DNA from: Acephala macrosclerotiorum
Lineage: Eukaryota > Ascomycota > Leotiomycetes > Helotiales > Mollisiaceae
Direction: 5' to 3'
Assembly: GCA_014904845.1 (NCBI GenBank)
Contig: MU119460.1
Location: forward strand, 1-64,000
DNA: 64,000 nt
Each line of letters opens with the position of its first letter. The first letter of the stretch is position 1. A program made the position numbers and the translations under genes. Below are positions 63,512 through 64,000 of this stretch, piece after piece. The notes under the pieces were generated by a model. The model did not search any database. It saw nothing but the letters and a program-made list of their open reading frames with translations, and was not told where the DNA came from.

Positions 63512-64000
63512 TTAGTTTGGCAGGTAGAATTCCAATTGGTACCTTTCCCCAACAAATGGCTGTCTAAAATCCGTCTAAACTAGTGTCAGATCCGAGAACT
63601 AATCGTATCTCAATGAATATTCAAGAAAATGAACCAACAGGTAATCCTATACGCCAAAATATCATCCCTCCGGGCTTCACACGAGTCAACCTTAACATAG
63701 CATTGCTCAAACGTTCGACCAGTTCTCCTGCATTATTGAAACTGCCTGTCACGTAGATAAGAACAAGGGTGCTGCCGCGGTGAGATGTCGTCAAGTACGC
63801 GGGCTCGAGAGCAAGATTCGCGCTGACTCGTACGCTCTCGAAACAAGGTCTAGAGATTAATCGTGGCACACTGCATCTTGGCGGGATTTGAGATTGCTAC
63901 GTCCTTAAGATTGACATGGCGTTATTGAATTGATTTAGATGGAAGCGTTGGACTACATTGGCTATCAAGCTCATGGGAATGGCAACTTGGTCGAGGAACT
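63512..64000 (-). pseudogene. Decayed copy 3 of the unknown tandem family, cut by the window edge
   Basis: From the right edge inward: FLDQVAIPMSLIANVVQRF (compare LLDTLAIAAHFAAEKV of copy 1), a stop, then RPCFESVRVSANLALEPAY, LTTSHRGSTLVLIYVTGSFN and TRVKPGGMIFWR, followed by frame loss and, at 63553-63512, QPFVGERYQLEFYLPN with TAA. The same motif order as copies 1 and 2 shows common origin. The gene continues beyond base 64000, so its 5' state is unknown. Confidence 0.65.

Noticed and set aside
1..64000. CRISPR arrays, rRNA or tRNA genes
   Set aside because: No regularly spaced repeats and no tRNA- or rRNA-like sequence noticed; CRISPR is not expected in a fungal genome.

Overview
This window looks like the genome of a filamentous ascomycete (Pezizomycotina). 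The reasons are short GT..AG introns (about 45-75 bp, several with a CTRAY-type branch site), HET-domain genes, F-box genes, an AflR-type Zn2Cys6 regulator, CYP and MFS genes, and an 11.9 kb hybrid PKS-NRPS gene. I cannot name the species. It is an accessory-type region: a few intact genes lie among long gene-poor stretches and many decayed genes.

Layout. 0-10.2 kb: cytochrome P450 relic; tubby/LURP-like hypothetical gene; a tiny secreted-protein-like frame whose ATG is followed at once by a stop; an intact seven-exon carboxypeptidase S-like M20 peptidase; a HET-domain relic. 10.2-23.4 kb: gene-poor, holding an aspartic-protease-fold gene without its catalytic aspartates, a possible solo LTR and an AflR-like transcription factor. 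23.4-28.1 kb: a DHA-type MFS transporter and a five-exon P450, both intact. 28.9-33.3 kb: broken or fragmentary genes, including a small secreted cysteine protein with two early stops. 33.3-44.1 kb: two F-box genes, a Ser/Thr/Pro-rich secreted protein, an M35-like secreted metalloprotease and a HET gene lacking the core of its domain. 45.4-59.6 kb: the PKS-NRPS (3974 aa, one exon) and a divergent alpha/beta hydrolase of the type found beside cytochalasan and myceliothermophin PKS-NRPSs. 61.1-64.0 kb: three tandem minus-strand copies of a gene family I do not recognise, one intact and two decayed.

How the genes may work together. The PKS-NRPS is read as KS-AT-DH-MT-(degenerate ER)-KR-ACP-C-A-T-R. 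Its terminal reductase keeps the YxxxK pair, which fits release of an aminoacyl-polyketide aldehyde. In known pathways a neighbouring hydrolase of this family acts around the following pyrrolinone-forming step, and a separate trans-ER supplies the missing reduction. No trans-ER is visible here; it may lie beyond the right edge or elsewhere. The regulator, transporter and P450 at 19-28 kb could be tailoring genes of the same pathway, but 17 kb of unrelated or decayed genes separates them from the PKS-NRPS, so the link is only an inference.

A recurring theme is inactivation by stop codons that look like C-to-T or G-to-A changes (CGA to TGA, CAG/CAA to TAG/TAA, TGG to TAG). This would fit repeat-induced point mutation or ordinary decay. 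Splice sites and domain positions were read by eye; no database search or alignment was run.
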